64,000 nucleotides of DNA. Source: Salticus scenicus. Its lineage: Eukaryota; Arthropoda; Arachnida; Araneae; Salticidae. Each line of letters starts with the position of its first letter. The first letter of the stretch is position 1. The DNA lies in NCBI GenBank assembly GCA_963930645.1, contig OZ005648.1, forward strand, positions 199,226,480 to 199,290,479, given 5' to 3'. A program made the translations under genes and the position numbers. The notes under the pieces were generated by a model. The model was not told the origin of the DNA and did no database searches. It saw nothing but the letters and a program-made list of their open reading frames with translations. Below are positions 12,190 through 22,739 of this stretch, piece by piece.

Positions 12190-13790
12190 CTCAACTCCAT
12201 CTTTTCCCCAATCTAATGGATTAGTAGAACAATTTAATCAAATTTTGAAGAAGATTCTACATCACACTGTTAGAGAACAAGGAAAAAAGTGGCATCTATA
12301 TATACCCTTTATATTATAAGCATACCAGGAGATACCGAACATTACTACGGGAATAGCATCATTTCAATTTCTGAATGGCCGAACACCAACAGGACATCTG
12401 CCGATTTTTAAGGATTCCTAGACAGAAGAAAACAAAGTTTCGCAACAAGATACTAAACCTATAGCAATATTTTTACAAGAACTGAAGAAGAAACTTGAAA
12501 AAGTCGGGCAAAAAGTAGATCTCAAAACACAAATCAAACAAAACAGAATGACGCATTACTATAATCTAAGATCGTCCAATAGACAATTTGAAGTGGGAGA
12601 TCAAGTAATTTTGCTAATGCCTGATTCGCAAAATAAACTCTATCAAAGGTGGTAAGGTCCGGGGGAAATAGTCAAACAAAGAAGTCCTCATTCATTTGTA
12701 GTGAAATTGGCAGATGGTACGCTCGAAGTCGCACACCAGAATAAATTACGTCCATATTTAGCAAAAGTATCGGCAGTAAATCTGTTATTAGAAGACAATG
12801 CAGAATTTGGAAACGTAGAAGAAACCCCAATATTTTATTAGGAGGTTGAGGAATTTCAGAAAGCAATAAACACAGTCAAGTCAGAATGGTTCACCGTAGA
12901 TTAGATCCGATAGTTGAAAGAACCACTATGGAAACACAGACAAAGATTTGGAACAGTTATAAAAACTGCGAAAATTGAAAGCATCGGATTGAACTTATAC
13001 CAGGAATAATTCATAAGCAACCAAATAGATATCCAGTACAAGCTGGTTATCGGAAAGAAACTGACCGCCAAGAATTACTAGAGGCTGGATTGATTGAACG
13101 ACCAATAGCAGAGATCGCACACCCAATAGTACGTGTTGCTAAACGATGCTACAGTACGATTATGTGTAACTATAGAGTACTGAACACAGCAACGAAATCT
13201 GCTCCATTCCCAATGAAAGACATGGATGGACTCACATATGTAGCCGGTGCAGCAAACTGGTTGATTAGTTTAGATTTACTCCGAGGATATTGGCAGATGC
13301 TACTGGAAGAAAGCACTAAAACACTGACAACATTCGTAACTCACGATGGTACTTACCAGTGGAAAGTAATGGCATTTGGATGAGTAGGAGCAGCAGGAAC
13401 GTTTCAGAGAGAGAGATATATATAGTACCAAAAGATCACAAAGACTATACTCAAGCTTATATAGATGATATTATAGTTTACTCGCAAACATTTGAAGAGC
13501 ATTTAATGCACCTACATAAAGCCTTATCTGAGCTAGGAAATGTAGAGTTATCAGTGAAACTTACAACATGCACTTTTCCTGCTAAAACTCTAAAGTATTT
13601 AAGATACTTCATTGGAGGTGGTAGTCATGGACCAGATGAAGAAAAAATAAAAGCAATAGCTAAATTACAACCACCTATTACGAAAAAAGATGTCCGAAGA
13701 AAATTAGACTTAATGAATTTCTACCGATCTTACATACCAGGCTTTGCACAAACAGCAATCCCACTTCTGACACCATTTATAAATGTCGCA
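12190..13790 (+). pseudogene. Ty3/gypsy pol fragment, integrase before RT (Gmr1-like)
   Basis: This is a dead LTR-retrotransposon pol segment. The end of the integrase core is read first (12194-12318, PQSNGLVEQFNQ motif; then, after a frame change, 12322-12420 with NITTGIASFQFLNGRTP). A C-terminal integrase domain follows (about 12590-12770, GDQVILLMP, then HQNKLRPYL). Downstream on the same strand, from 12988, comes a reverse transcriptase: an ELLEAGLIE entry motif, then the palm (LDLLRGYWQM), an AYIDDIIVYS catalytic box (13456-13485), and the thumb/connection region (LMNFYRSYIPGFAQ). The Ty3/gypsy norm is RT before integrase; the reverse order is known from the Gmr1 group. Lesions include several in-frame stops (for example near 12418, 12652, 12838 and 13381) and a frameshift near 13415 by an AG/TA run. 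No gag, protease or LTR is visible. It cannot be functional. Confidence 0.85.
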
Positions 13791-13945
13791 CACTTAAGTT
13801 TAATTGAAAATAACTTATGCCTGTTTTTCTATTTCCAGTTTATTCTTTTAATAACAACATCAGTTCGGATTTCACTTTTTAAAAGAGCTCCAGGAAATAT
13901 TAAGTATTTTTCGTCCCTATTACTATCCCCTCCCCCCCCCCCCAC

Positions 13946-13979
<34 letters not shown>

Positions 13980-14307
13980 CCTATGTCATCCTTTCTTTCT
14001 CTCTCTCTCTCTCCTGTACGTGCGCGAACTTTTTATTCTCTAAATTCAATAATATATAAATTTACTAAACCGTGGTACAACTATAGTTTTTGTTATATGG
14101 TTTTTATGTTTTTAATCTTTATTTTGTTTATACATTATAATAATTCTAATTTAGTTGTTCAGCTACTTTGACTAAGAAAACTATCTCGCGGACTCTCTTG
14201 GCTATGAATTTACCTCTCAGGCTATTTTGAATATAAATTTACCTCACGGACTTGATACAAGGTTAAATATTTTACTAAGAGAATTACTAAACGGGTAGTA
14301 TAACAGG
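13791..14307. other. simple-sequence stretch after the pol fragment
   Basis: Contains C and A runs (13929-13973) and a (CT)n tract (13996-14013). The plus frame that runs on from the reverse transcriptase through this block is not retrotransposon coding sequence. No LTR was recognised. Confidence 0.55.
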
Positions 14308-14385
14308 TGGATCGGTGGTCTATTGATAAAGTTCTTGCCTCGTACATGAATGGCACTGGTTCGATTACTGGTTAGTCAAACGTGA
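14308..14385 (+). repeat. degenerate tRNA-like / SINE head
   Basis: A box-A-like stretch (GTGGTCTATTGATAAAG, from about 14315) is followed ~35 bases later by a box-B-like GGTTCGATTAC (about 14358-14368), as in the 5' part of tRNA-derived SINEs. A full cloverleaf cannot be drawn. Downstream sequence is AT-rich with no clear tail. Confidence 0.4.
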
Positions 14386-14389
14386 CATT

Positions 14390-15630
14390 TGTTTTTTTAT
14401 TATTATACATGTCTTTTGAGCAAATTTATAGCGCTTTATGCGGTAAAACAACATGAAATTTTACAGGACTCTTTAAAAGTTCAATCAAGCATATAAGCCG
14501 TATTAAAACGGTATATTAAACCGCGTATAAATCTATTTAAACTCGTAATTAAACCGCTTATTAAATGTTCAACGTACTTGATATTAACCGTGTAAAGAGT
14601 TACAGATTTTTTACCTGCACGTTGTGGTGCATTTTATTTTATTTAGAATGTAAGTACGGCTGCTTCGTACTTGCATTTTTTCGCCTGCTGAGGATCATCA
14701 GTAACTGTTATATTTAAATATTTCTCTGCATTGTTACAACTTATGGTGTTTTGTTTAAAGCATTCTTATTCTCCATCATTTATCACTAATTTTTTTATAC
14801 ATTATGTATTCGTGCTATAAAATATAATGTTTATTTATTTTTTACTTTTATTATTTTCTTTGGGTTTTGTTTTTGAATATGGTTTCCGTAATAGGAAAAT
14901 TTAAACTTAAAAACTGCTTCAAATTGAAGCAGTTTTGGAAAAGTACTTAAGTTGTCCTGTTTCAATTTTAAATTGGGAAATTTAGTACTATCAATCATAA
15001 AGAAAAATATATCTGCCTTATACTTCAAGAAAATTATCACGTTAAAAACCAAGTTCTTTTAAATATTAATAATACGTAGAATATTTAGATTTTTTTTTTT
15101 CTTTTTTAATATTCGGGTAAAATAAGTACGTCACGAAAGGATATTTAAAAAAGAAAAAGAAAAAGAAATCTTATTTGAGTCTAAACTTGAGTTTAATTTT
15201 GCTCCACAAGAAGAATTACATGAGTTTGATTTGTGGAATACTAAAGTGCACAGGTCATATCACACCTACCTAGATTTAAATAAATGTACAGTGATTTACG
15301 TCGAGGTGCAACTAAATATAAATTTTCATGAAAGTCTGTATATTAATTATTGACCTAGAACTGCCATAAAATTTTTGTAACATAGAGATATATAATATTT
15401 TTTTTTTAAATAATATAGCTCGTTTGCCTGTAAACCTATTAAGGTCATGTACAAAAATGTCAACATAATATTATAAAAAGTTCTAGAGATACGTTTTGAA
15501 AAATGTTTTTATAGAATTAATTACAAATTAAAATGTTAGTGCATTCATTTTATTCTTTATCATTGTTTATCATCTACAGTTAGAAATTGCTGTAAAATTG
15601 CTTTTTTTTTTTTTTTTTTTTTTTTGTAAG
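14390..15630. other. AT-rich stretch, no gene seen
   Basis: Short open frames only. A T run lies at 15602-15625. The segment at 14840-15050 is open on the minus strand but codes for a Lys/Phe/Asn-rich low-complexity peptide with no known domain. Confidence 0.55.
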
Positions 15631-15634
15631 TAAG

Positions 15635-16330
15635 CTTTTTTTAATACTTTCTAACAATGTTTAAGAATGATTATGGTTGGAATTAGTCTATTTGTCTGCC
15701 TTTCTTCCCGTCTGATTATCTCGACGTCTACCCGCCTCTAACGTTCTGCAGTATCTTCAGGATTTCTTCAAAATGATATATGCTATCCAGGAACACTATG
15801 CGATGTTCCCTATTGCAAATGGTATAAATATCACCACTGGTTTGTGTACAGGGACATTCAAATGAATTCCAAAGCACTGCACTCTATGCGAGAGGTATTT
15901 CTATAAAAGATATTTTAATAACTTCATTTTACATAAATCACAATGAATCAGATATTTATTATTCATATGCACAAAAAAAAAGTTTATTATAGAGTTTAGT
16001 ATGATTAGCGTTACTATATATATTTACAGGACTGCACTAAAATATTTAGGTACATTAAGAACGACAATTGGAAATTGTTGGAATCGCACTTCTGTTTTTA
16101 TTAAGTCTTTTTAACACTTTCCAATAATTTTTAGGAGTAACTATGAAGCCATTTTCTCTTTCTGTCAGACTTTCTTTCCTTCTGTCTGTCCGTTGTGTGA
16201 TCACGTAGGAAAAGTACGTTGAATACTGAATGATGCAACGTGAAGTTGGAAAGTGTTAATAATCTATGCGACCTGCAAGATTTTTCGTTCTTGTTCAGGT
16301 CATATCCCGGAGACTTTTTCTGTTATAATG
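15635..16330. repeat. two diverged copies of the hairpin-headed repeat family
   Basis: At 15640-15660 a CTTTCTAACA / GTTTAAGAA stretch can fold, followed by TCTGCCTTTCTTCCCGTCTG and then a block (15808-15890, GTACAGGGACATTCAAATGA) matching 50725-50785 of the 50-kb copy (GTACAGGGACAATCAAGAGA). A second weaker copy starts near 16105 (CACTTTCCAATAATTTTTAG, then TTCTGTCTGTCC). Both are truncated and diverged. Confidence 0.45.
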
Positions 16331-17118
16331 CTGGAATGCTACACATATATATTTTAAAACATATAACTCACACGCACTTATATATATTAAAAAGCTACCA
16401 TTTGTTTGGGTTTTATTAAGCAATATTAATATATAAATATGGGTCATTACCTTTTTTTTTATTTCACTCTAACAGAGGGCGCTATCATTCCTCCCTATCT
16501 TGTTCTTTTGCACCCATAGGAAACAACTCTATCTTCGCATGTTACTTACAAATTATGAATTTACGTATCTCAAATTAATGTAAGTTATAAATTAAAATTT
16601 AATAAAAAAAATTATTTTAATTTTAATTTTTAATTTTAAGGTTTATTAGTTCCTAAAATTAGCAGAAATAATTTAAACTAAATTTTATTTTTACTTAATA
16701 GTTCAGTAGATAAATACGACTCTCCAATTAACTGTAAATTCAACTATATTCAGCCTCATGGCTGCTGTAGTGCGTTTGAGTTGTTTTCGGCGTGTTCTGC
16801 AGTTATAGAGTGAGTACTTATTTTGGTTTTACTGTTTAATCTTAGGATTAAATTTGTTTATTCAGCAATATTGGTGATTGTAGATATAAAAGTATGTTTC
16901 TCACTTGACTTTCTTCCTCTTTCTCTTTGAGTTTTAAATTATTTCCTCGTCATATGGGTGATATTGGGTAGAGCGTGCTGTAAATTTTTAGTAAACTGCA
17001 TACAGCACGACAGAAATATCATCTAATTTGCATGCAACATTCATTCTATGCTCTTGTAAAAGTAATGATGTTGTATGTTTTAATGCTCAATTATTTAGTA
17101 ATCTTTATTATTATTTTT
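16331..17118. other. unassigned stretch with a less AT-rich spot
   Basis: At 16740-16815 the base composition is more balanced and an ATG in fair context (16758) opens a 16-codon frame of mitochondrial-presequence-like composition before a stop. This is not enough to call an exon. The rest is AT-rich. Confidence 0.4.
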
Positions 17119-18479
17119 TACTTCCTTATACAAAGTATAAAGAAGTATAATAATCCCGATTTGCGAAATGGATTTTGTATTTCACATTGCTCGAAAACGA
17201 ATGATCGCTGAATGGTGCCAATTTATACGTGTGACTGTCATGATGTCTAGTTGCACACCTGCAAGTGTCGTTTTAACACGTGCTCTCGTTTTAGAGATAT
17301 AAGGGATTTTACACGATTTTTCGCGATTTTTCTGTATGTGTGTGTGTGTGTCTGTCTGTGTGTGTGTATCTCGCATAACTCAAAAACGGTTGGACGTAGA
17401 AAGTTGCGAATTGGTACATAGGTTTGTTATAACATCTAGTTGTGCACCTCCCTTTTTGGACTTTGTATGATCTTCCGTTTTGGAGATATTTAGTAAAATT
17501 TGGTTCATAATGACAAAAATACATAGGTTTTGGCCATAATGTATCAAAAAAACGGTAATAACTCAAAAACGGTTTAGACAAATCTTGTAATTTAACTGAC
17601 TTTCCGACTAGCTAGACATTTGAAACTTTCAGAAAAGCTCAGAACACGTTGACAATGAATTTTTTTAATATTTTTAGCCAACTGTTTCCGATACCTGCTG
17701 CCTTCAGAAGCGTTTATGCGATTCAACAGAAAATTTATTTAACTAACTTCCCGACTAGCTAGACATTTGAAACTTTCAGACTAGATCAGAACACTGTGAA
17801 AATACATTGTTTTAATACTTTTAGCCAACTGTGTAGGGTCCCTGCTGCCTTCGGCAGCGTTACCAGTTCAAATCTTGGAATCGATTTTTAACTAACTTCC
17901 CGACTAGCTAGACATTTAAAATTTCCGGAAAAGCTCAGAACACGGTGACAATGCATTTTTTAAATATTTTTGGCCAATTGTTTCGGGTCACTGCTGCCTT
18001 CGGCAGCGTTTACATGGTTCAACAGAAAATTTATTTAACTAACTTCCCGACTATAGCTAGACATTTGAAACTTTCAGAATAGTTAAGAACACGGTGAATA
18101 TGCATCTTTTTAATACTTTTAGCCAACTGTTTCAGGTCCCTGCTGCCTTCGGCAGCGTTTATATGGTTCAACAGAAAATTTATTTAACTAACTTCCCGGC
18201 TAACTAGACATTTGAAACTTTCAGAATAGTTTAGAACATGGTGAAAATGCCTTTTTTTAAATACTTTTAGCCAATTTTTTCGGGTCCCTGCTGCCTTCGT
18301 CAGCGTTACCAGTACAAATCTTGCAATCGGTATTTAACTAACTTTCAGAAAAGCTCAGAACACGGTGATAATTCATTTTTTAAAATATTTTTAGCCTACT
18401 GTTTCGGGTCCAATGTCAATGTTTTTTAACATTATGTATATTTCTAAAAGTGTATACGGAAGTCATGTGGTGCCCACAT

Positions 18480-18482
<3 letters not shown>
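17119..18482. mobile_element. hairpin-ended dispersed repeat, copy A
   Basis: Begins with a hairpin at 17119-17147 (TACTTCCTTATAC, loop AAA, GTATAAAGAAGTA; one mismatch in 13). Then come a leader shared with the other copies, a (GT)n/TCTG tract at 17335-17368, a TAACTCAAAAACGG motif that is repeated at 17376 and 17560, and the 148-bp minisatellite. It ends with a second hairpin, ATGTGG-TGC-CCACAT at 18465-18479, followed by CAG and a poly-T run. The same 3' signature ends the copies at 50-51 kb. No ORF of substance and no obvious target duplication. Non-autonomous element of unknown class; the element boundaries are inferred from the shared ends. Confidence 0.55.
17593..18410. repeat. ~148-bp minisatellite with a hairpin in most units
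   Basis: Units start with TAACTAACTTCCCGACTAGC at 17593, 17740, 17889, 18036, 18185 and a shortened one at 18335 (periods 147-150). Complete units carry GCTGCCTTCGGCAGC, a perfect 6-bp stem with a 3-base loop; the first and fifth units have single changes that weaken it, and the last unit lacks it. Units are roughly 85-95 percent alike by eye. Confidence 0.85.
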
Positions 18483-18510
<28 letters not shown>

Positions 18511-18815
18511 CTGGTTCTTCAAGTGATACTTGATTTCATCTACTGCAATGTTTGAAAAAGTTTTCAATATATATTTGAATAATTTAATACCTTTGTAACA
18601 CTCAGCAAACAAAAGACAGAGGAAAATACCAACATATAATTAAATTTTAAATGAGATTTATTTCGAATAAAATTATAGTCACGGTGATAATTTAGTTTGA
18701 GTACCAATGATTAGTAAAAACAAGTTAAAGTACTTACGCAAAAGAGAAATGACACAAACATAACACATAAACCTAACGATGAGATAATTGTTTGCAAAAA
18801 CCATTTATGCATATA

Positions 18816-19245
18816 CAGGGTGATTCAAAAACTAATGTACAAGCTTTTAAAGGCGGTAGGGCACATCATAACAATTAAAAATTACACAGGAACTCTTCAT
18901 CACAAATGCCATTTTAACCCTATAAGAACTTGATTTTGGTTTATTTTTAACAGTAAAACTCACCTATGGGCGTGACCTTTGTGTCTTTCATTTTAATTAA
19001 ATGTTTTTAAATGTTAATGTTTATATAAAAAGAAGTGATATAACAATATGCGTACAATATAACGTTTAGTTAAAAATGCAATTTACAAAAGCCACCCCCA
19101 TATGTGAGTTTTACTGTTAAAAATTAACCATTCTTAGAGAGTTAAAATGACGTTTGCGGCCATGAGTTCCAACGCAATTTTCAATCGTATGCAATTGTCC
19201 CTTAACTTCCCTAAAAGATTGCACATTGAGTTTTGAAACAACCTG
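18816..19245. mobile_element. 430-bp MITE with Tc1/mariner-type ends
   Basis: The left end CAGGGTGATTCAAAAACT and right end (reverse complement CAGGTTGTTTCAAAACTC) are inverted repeats, and the arms keep matching for ~160 bases (TAACAGTAAAACTCACMTATG lies in both). The element is flanked by TA on each side (18814-18815 and 19246-19247), the Tc1/mariner target duplication. No transposase. Probably mobilised in trans. Confidence 0.8.
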
Positions 19246-19249
19246 TATG

Positions 19250-20800
19250 TGAAAAACCTTTTCAAGCATTTCACAGGAATAACAAAGAAAGCATAATGAA
19301 GAAATGGAAGATTAATTAAAGCAAATAATAATAAAACAAACTATGTGATCCTGAGAGATTAATAACATACAATGAAAGAAAATACTTAATAATTTAAAAA
19401 CAAAAATACAAGACTAATGCGCATCAGCAGCTAATCAAGTCATGTATTTTTTAACCACGTTTCTCGCGACCTTGGGAACCTCTGTGCAAGTGCTGACGCA
19501 ACGAGTCCCATGTTAAAATAGGGTGATGATAACCCTTCCGATGAGAGAAAATAACGATAAAAGAACACCGAATGACAGGGTGTTTACCAAATCCCAACCT
19601 GTCGGTCAATTTGGATCCCCTCCAAGCCAATGGAATCATCCTACTAGGAGTAGGAAACGTGGTTGCACTCTATCGTAAACTTAGTGTTAGGAAAAAGGAT
19701 TAGCTAAATAAGGGCATCTAAAATTATTGAATGGAAAATTTGCATCAAAAAAAAGATGAAATAAGTTAAATAAATGTTGTTATATCAAGAATGTTGTTAT
19801 ATGAGGTACATTTCACTCGCTAGAAATCTTTTTACATGGTAGTCCTACAAAAATTTAAGATTTTTAATTCTTAAAATTGAATCCCATAAAAATTGTTATT
19901 GATTTTATCAGATTCTATACATTTTCAAACGCAACTTTTCAAATTTATAACACAAACATGAAAGCATAATAAGTAAATAACATGAAAGCATTATTAGATG
20001 CGTTACTGCTTTCGAATTGCACACATGCCTACTGTTTTTGCCTGATGAAGAGTTGAGCTTAGTTATTTCAACCCCAAACAATTGTTGTGCGTTTTTACAG
20101 TTTATGCTGTTTGCTCATAACAGTTTCATCCAGTCACATATTATATAATACTGCTGCGTATACTGTAATTCTGCAACTGTATACTGCTGCGTAAATTTAA
20201 ATTGAATTGTGCGAAATTTAAATGTTATTCTAATATTATTTCTCTTTCAAAATAGTTGCTCTACCGCAGATAAATTTAAGCAGAAATATTAAAAATTGAA
20301 ATGCGACACCATTTATAGGAAAGACTGTTTGGATAATAATTTCGTGTAACTACTATTTCTTGCCTGCGGGAAAATATATCTCTTTTCGGCTTATTAGAAC
20401 ATGAATGGGAAATAGAAAGTCATCTGAGGAATTTAGAAATAGGTTTTAAAAGATTTTTTACTATTAAAAAAGGTTTGAGCTATTTCAGAATAATAGGATT
20501 TTATTAATGGTAGGTATGTTATTAAGTTATCTACTATTATACCATATGGCATTAGAGATCAGTATTAGTTTCGAGTAAAAACTGAAATACGAATTTGAAA
20601 ACAGAGAAAGTAATGGAAACTAACATCATATTTTTAAAAATAATCACTTGTTCAATTGTTAATTTTTATAATGTTTTAAAAATATAAATATAAATAAATA
20701 AATAAAGGGAGATATTACTTTTTTAGTTCATCATTGTTTTTATTATTCCGTCAGGACGCGAGCCCAAATTCATTCATGGTCTTAATGGTATATTTTTCAG
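19250..20800. other. unassigned stretch; one minus-strand frame of balanced composition
   Basis: The minus-strand frame at 19451-19639 (62 codons) lies in a block (19455-19680) that is less AT-rich than its neighbours, which hints at former coding sequence or a GC-richer repeat. It has no motif I recognise. The rest is AT-rich with stops throughout. Confidence 0.4.
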
Positions 20801-20954
20801 AAATACACTGTTAAAAAAATTCCAGTAAAATTACGGGGAAAGTCCGGCAGCAGAGATTCCAGATAAAGCCTGTAAAAAAACATTTAGACCAATTATGATG
20901 TCTCCCTCGTAATTTTACGTTGCGGCAAATATACACCCAACTCATAAAAAAATA

Positions 20955-21165
20955 GTATTGCTCGTAAAATTAGAATGAAGCTTGATATGTTAAAGTAGTA
21001 GTGTTGCCCGTGAAATTAAAAGGCAGCTTAATATGTTAAAATAGTGGTATTGCCCGTAAAATTAGAAGATAACTCAGTGTGTTAAAATAACAGTACTGTC
21101 CGTAAAATTAGAAGACGGCTGCTCAGTATATTTAAAAAAAATACTATTGCCCATCAAATTAAGGG
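20955..21165. repeat. 46-bp minisatellite, about 5 units
   Basis: TTGCCCGTAAAATTAGAAG-like blocks recur with starts near 20961, 21007, 21053, 21099 and 21150 (periods 46, 46, 46, 51), separated by an ATATGTTAAAATAG-like half. No coding meaning. Confidence 0.75.
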
Positions 21166-21530
21166 AACTTGGCAGCTTTTTCGACAGCACTAAAGTAGGT
21201 TTTATATAAAAGCTTATATTTCCATTTAATATTTATATATTGAACTATATTGCGTTTGTTTGTTCAATGAAATATATATTCAGGCAACAATTCTTATGGT
21301 TTTCAATATATTTTTTACAGATTTTGCGTTTTCTCAGTTTTTATTTATTTATTTATTTATTTTGATAAATTTATGATCTTCAAAATGCTAAAACTGCTTC
21401 AAATATTTAAAAAGAGACTTTTTTTTTTTTTTTTTTTTTTTTTAATGTTTAATAGAATTTACTTAAAATAATTAAGGATGGGTTTTGAAATTTATTGATT
21501 AATCTTTGAGAAAAAAAATTAAAAAGTTAA

Positions 21531-21693
21531 TACAATTTTTATTAAAATCACACAATCAACTGTGGAAGAAAATCATATTTATTGAAATTTTATTTTTCCG
21601 ACAGTAGTCGGAAGTAGTTCTAGTCGGAAAAATAAAATTTCAATAAATATGATTTTCTTCCACAGTTGATTGTATGATTTTATTAAAAATTGT
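21531..21693. repeat. near-perfect 72-bp inverted repeat (hairpin)
   Basis: Arms 21531-21602 and 21623-21693 are reverse complements with about two mismatches, separated by a 20-base loop. The inner part of each arm (GTCGGAAAAATAAAATTTC, continuing CAATAAATAT) is found a third time at 21911-21938, just downstream of the tRNA-like sequence. The near identity of the arms implies a recent origin or gene-conversion-like repair. Confidence 0.9.
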
Positions 21694-21825
21694 ATTTCTT
21701 TCTCCCATTACCTAATGGTGTTTTCCATTTCCTGCGGCTTATTTTCTGTTGAGCTATCTACATGGTAGACCAGAGATGTTTCTGCCTAAAGGTTGTCTGA
21801 GTGAGTAATGCTGACCGGGGTGTCG

Positions 21826-21898
21826 GCCTGGATAGCTCAATTGATAGAGCCTTGACCTTGTAAGTCAAAGATCCGGAGTTCGACTCCCGGTCCAGGCA
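21826..21898 (+). tRNA. tRNA-Thr(TGT)-like gene or SINE head
   Basis: The acceptor strands GCCTGGA and TCCAGGC pair over 7 bp, with A as discriminator. The D arm (GCTC/GAGC) and anticodon arm (TTGAC/GTCAA) are intact, with loop CTTGTAA and anticodon TGT. Box A (TAGCTCAATTGA) and box B (AGTTCGACTCC) are near consensus, and TTTT at 21900-21903 could terminate Pol III. The weak point is the T arm: CGGAG TTCGACT CCCGG leaves two mismatches, as if one G were lost. It is followed by a copy of the AATAAAATTTCAATAAATAT tail seen twice in the adjacent hairpin, so a tRNA-derived SINE is as likely as a real gene. Confidence 0.6.
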
Positions 21899-22116
21899 TT
21901 ATTTTCACTCAGTCGGAAAAATAAAATTTCAATAAATATAAAAAGTGAATGTCTATGTAAAAATTTGGAAAGAAAAAAAACCCCTGATTTTTGTTATATT
22001 TTAATTTATAATATTGAAGATCATGAATTCATAAAAAAATATAAACTAAGAAAACGCAATTTCAAGATTTCAAATCACTGCAACAAAAACCATAAGAATT
22101 ATTACCTGAATATATA

Positions 22117-22339
22117 CAGCCGGCAGCAAAATTATTGAAGCGCTAGCAATAATTCTTATTTAAAACATGGACACCTAATACTGTTTTGTGAAGTAAATAT
22201 TTATCAAGTCATGATCTTAGTCTTATGCTGTTTAAAAAAAGTATGTTGATCATAAAAATAAGCGATTTAACTATATATGTGTGTGTGTGTGTGTGTGTGA
22301 AAAATGTGGATGTGTGCTTCAATAATTTTGATGCCGACT
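22117..22339. mobile_element. ~223-bp MITE, Tc1-type ends
   Basis: Ends CAGCCGGCAGCAAAATTATT and, inverted, AGTCGGCATCAAAATTATTG, with TA at both flanks (22115-22116, 22340-22341). It interrupts the right arm of the 21.2-22.4 kb inverted repeat, proving it is younger. Contains a (GT)n tract. Confidence 0.75.
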
Positions 22340-22403
22340 TATTTGACTGAGCAAACCTGATATAGTTCAATTTATAAATATTAAATGGAAATACTAGTTT
22401 ATA

Positions 22404-22546
22404 CAGTCAGCAGCAAAAGTGTCCGATCACTAGCGAAAATTCCTATGTAAAAAAAGTACTCTTAATACTGTTTTGTTAAATAAATCTTTGTCACATCATG
22501 TTCTTAGACTGATTAAGAACATTATTCGACAAGGATTTATTTAACC
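22404..22546. mobile_element. truncated MITE of the 25.6-kb family
   Basis: Starts CAGTCAGCAGCAAAAGTGTC after TA and shares with the 25559-25772 element the stretches CACTAGC, AAAATTCCTATGTAAAAAA and CAAGGAYTTATTTAAC. Only the left half and centre are present. Confidence 0.7.
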
Positions 22547-22739
22547 TGGGGTAAAATATGTATAGGAAAATAATAAAAGTTTAGCAATTTAAATATTAAA
22601 AAATAAAAATAAAATGTGTTAATGATGATAACAATAACTCAATTATATAAATTAAGTTTAACATATTTAATCATTTTCAAATTAAAATAATTGATGAATG
22701 GCAAACAGTGCTACTTCTACTCATATACACCGTTTAAGA

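Larger units (their letters stand above)
21203..22393. repeat. large inverted repeat hosting nested insertions
   Basis: The left arm (21203-21395) contains ATTTCCATTTAATATTTATA, TTCAGGCAACAATTCTTATG and GATTTTGCGTTTTCTCAGTT. The right arm carries the reverse complements of these in mirrored order at 22000-22116 and 22345-22393, split by a 223-bp MITE. Between the arms lie a poly-T run (21419-21443), a 72-bp perfect-looking hairpin and the tRNA-Thr-like sequence. It looks like a foldback or MITE-type element that later received several insertions. Confidence 0.7.

Noticed and set aside
13359..14171. 270-codon plus frame as a gene
   Set aside because: Its first ~140 codons are reverse transcriptase remnant; the rest runs through C, A and CT simple repeats.
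16758..16808. Short ATG frame resembling a mitochondrial presequence
   Set aside because: Stops after 16 codons without a usable splice donor in frame.
17593..18410. Regular repeats as a CRISPR-like array
   Set aside because: Repeat period of 148 bases with no unique spacers; eukaryotic minisatellite context.
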